This document shows positions 62,508 through 64,000 of a stretch of DNA of 64,000 nucleotides, in pieces. Source of the DNA: Paenarthrobacter sp. GTDB lineage: Bacteria; Actinomycetota; Actinomycetes; Actinomycetales; Micrococcaceae. Numbering within the stretch: the first letter of the stretch is position 1; each line of letters opens with the position of its first letter. The DNA lies in the NCBI GenBank assembly GCA_031179305.1, contig JAPSHX010000008.1, forward strand, positions 62,001 to 126,000. Reading direction: 5' to 3'. A model generated the notes under the pieces. That model did not search any database and was not told the origin of the DNA. It worked only from the letters and a program-made list of their open reading frames with translations. Made by a program: the position numbers and the translations under genes.

Positions 62508-63863
62508 ATGATGAACAAGAAGGCAATAGGCGCCGTCGCCGTCGCAGCAGCCGCTGTCCTCGCTCTGTCCGCCTGCTCTGGAGGCTCCTCCGAGGGGAGT
62601 GCCGGAGGAGACGCTGCCACGGGCGAGATCAGCTACTGGCTCTGGGACGCCAACCAGCTCCCCGCCTACCAGCAGTGCGCCACAGACTTCACCAAGGCCA
62701 ACCCGGACATCACCGTCAAGATCACCCAGACCGGTTGGGACGACTACTGGTCCAAGCTCACCAACGGCATGGCCTCCGGCACCGCACCGGACGTCTTCAC
62801 GGACCACCTGTCCAAGTACCCCGACTTCCTCAAGACCAAGCAGCTGGTGCCCCTTGACGACAGCATCACGGTTGACGTTTCCCAGTACAACGAAGGCCTC
62901 GCGGACCTCTGGGTGGGCCAGGATGGCAAGCGCTACGGCCTGCCCAAAGACTGGGACACCGTCGCACTGTTCTACAACCAGAAGATGGCCACCGACGCCG
63001 GCATCACCCCTGAACAAATGGGCTCCCTGACCTGGAACCCGCAGGACGGCGGAACGTACGAGAAGGCAATCGCCCGACTCACTGTGGACAAGAACGGCAA
63101 ACGCGGCGACGAAGCAGGCTTCGACAAGAACAATGTTGCCGTCTACGGATTGGGACTGCCGGGCTCCGATGCTGAGAACGCCGGCCAGACGCAGTGGAGC
63201 TACCTGTCCGCCACCACTGGCTGGACCACCACAGACAAGAACCCCTGGGGCACCCACTTCAACTACGACGACAAGAAGCTCCAGGACACCATCGACTGGT
63301 GGGCCTCGCTCGCCGTGAAGGGCTACATGCCCAAACTCGAAACCACCGTTGGCGCCAACGCCGCCGACAACTTCGGCGCAGGCAAGGCCGCCATCAACAG
63401 CAATGGTTCCTGGATGATCGGCCAGTACACCGGCTACAAGGGCATCGACGTCGGCATCGCCCCCACACCCCAGGGGCCCGAAGGCAAGCGCGCCTCCATG
63501 TTCAATGGCCTGGCCGATTCAGTTTGGGCCGGCACCAAGAAGAAGGACGCCGCCATTAAGTGGGTCGAGTACCTCGGCTCCTCAGCCTGCCAGGACGTCG
63601 TGGCCTCCAAGGCCGTCGTGTTCCCGGCCATCACCACTTCCTCCGAGAAGGCCGCCGATGCCTTCAAGGCCAAGAATGTGGACGTCAGCGCCTTCACCCA
63701 GCACGTGACGGACAAGACCACCTTCATGCTGCCGATCACCGACAACGCTTCCAAGGTTGCTGGAATCATGAAGCCGGCAGTGGACGCGGTGATCGCCGGC
63801 AAGTCTCCGGCCAGTTCGCTGACAGCCGCCAACGAACAGGTCAACGCACTCTTCGCGAAGTAA
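62508..63863 (+). CDS. Extracellular sugar-binding lipoprotein
   Basis: 451-residue CUT1-type binding protein. Signal MMNKKAIGAVAVAAAAVLALSAC with lipobox LSAC, then a Gly/Ser spacer. Motifs EISYWLWDANQLPAYQQCA, SGTAPDVFTDHLSKY and GLPKDWDTVALFYN are typical. ATG at 62508 with GAAAGGA upstream. Not closely similar to the binding proteins at 587-1873 and 4254-5627, so the substrate probably differs. Confidence 0.93.
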   Translation: MMNKKAIGAVAVAAAAVLALSACSGGSSEGSAGGDAATGEISYWLWDANQLPAYQQCATDFTKANPDITVKITQTGWDDYWSKLTNGMASGTAPDVFTDHLSKYPDFLKTKQLVPLDDSITVDVSQYNEGLADLWVGQDGKRYGLPKDWDTVALFYNQKMATDAGITPEQMGSLTWNPQDGGTYEKAIARLTVDKNGKRGDEAGFDKNNVAVYGLGLPGSDAENAGQTQWSYLSATTGWTTTDKNPWGTHFNYDDKKLQDTIDWWASLAVKGYMPKLETTVGANAADNFGAGKAAINSNGSWMIGQYTGYKGIDVGIAPTPQGPEGKRASMFNGLADSVWAGTKKKDAAIKWVEYLGSSACQDVVASKAVVFPAITTSSEKAADAFKAKNVDVSAFTQHVTDKTTFMLPITDNASKVAGIMKPAVDAVIAGKSPASSLTAANEQVNALFAK

Positions 63864-63888
63864 CAACCCTCCCGTAGCACCCCCACCC

Positions 63889-63949
63889 GTTGTGGGGCCC
63901 GCTCTGCGCGCCATTTCCTTCGCGAAGTGCGCTGAGCGGGCCCCACAAC
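63889..63949. terminator. Long hairpin after second importer operon
   Basis: Perfect 16-bp arms gttgtggggcccgctc (63889-63904) and its complement (63934-63949) with a 29-bp loop that contains a further short stem. No T-run, so it may be a repeat or processing hairpin rather than a simple terminator. A possible ATG at 63985 would start the next gene beyond the window. Confidence 0.65.
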
Positions 63950-64000
63950 ACCCCAGACCACCCCATCTGAAAGTGACTCAACACATGCAACCGCTCCACC

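Overview
The window is high-GC actinobacterial chromosome, most likely from the Micrococcaceae (Arthrobacter/Paenarthrobacter-like). This rests on base composition, the many GTG/TTG starts, the predicted leaderless genes, the gene families present, and a topA - DUF1998 helicase - Tad pilus - NUDIX - nth - acs backbone shared in outline with other actinobacteria. I see no rRNA, tRNA, CRISPR, insertion sequence or prophage.

Region 1 (1-19.7 kb) is an accessory carbohydrate island. Two related ABC sugar-import modules flank a GH42 beta-galactosidase (binding proteins at 587-1873 and 4254-5627; permeases at 1-538, 5742-6674 and 6667-7611). A divergent three-gene unit with 4-bp overlaps (7985-12413) encodes an alpha/beta-hydrolase esterase, a Gfo/Idh/MocA oxidoreductase fused to a PmoA-like (DUF6807) domain, and an M24 pita-bread protein that seems to lack most metal ligands. 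A leftward operon (18497 to 12563) encodes a Gfo/Idh/MocA oxidoreductase, an extended SDR, 5-dehydro-4-deoxyglucarate dehydratase, an enolase-superfamily acid-sugar dehydratase and 2-oxoglutarate semialdehyde dehydrogenase. Together the last three form an oxidative sugar-acid/uronate route to 2-oxoglutarate. A LacI regulator (18664-19710) ends the island. Near-identical 16-bp LacI-type operators at 5664, 7857 and 18567, with weaker ones at 1981 and 7812, sit on the promoters of these units. My reading is one regulon for import and oxidation of a galactose- and uronate-containing, probably acylated, plant or algal glycan.

Region 2 (19.7-31.2 kb) holds an LldR-type GntR regulator divergent from an FMN L-lactate dehydrogenase with three operator-like repeats between them, NADP-glutamate dehydrogenase behind a CRP/GlxR-like site, an ArsR-type regulator, AcuC, the KtrB/KtrA potassium channel pair, proC, a TIM-barrel epimerase, an Ppx/GppA phosphatase and an SseB-like protein.

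Region 3 (31.2-54.8 kb) is conserved backbone: topA, an ArsR-type regulator coupled to a methyltransferase, two paralogous lipoproteins, TrhO, a GNAT protein, an MrfA-like helicase, a complete leftward Tad pilus operon, a Pol I-like polymerase, a YegP-like protein, a NUDIX hydrolase, nth, a membrane protein with a 9-residue tandem repeat, and acs. Many of these genes have a TANNNT-like hexamer 6-8 nt before the start codon, as expected for leaderless transcripts.

Region 4 (54.8-64 kb) holds a DeoR regulator, an ABC ATPase/FtsX-like permease pair, and a second sugar-uptake locus: LacI plus oxidoreductase divergent from permease, permease and binding protein, with a perfect 20-bp palindrome at the promoter.

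The most unusual signal is a family of four 68-bp intergenic palindromes (4115, 12482, 21894, 55714). They have identical length and conserved ends, but stem sequences that differ between copies while staying perfectly complementary within each copy.
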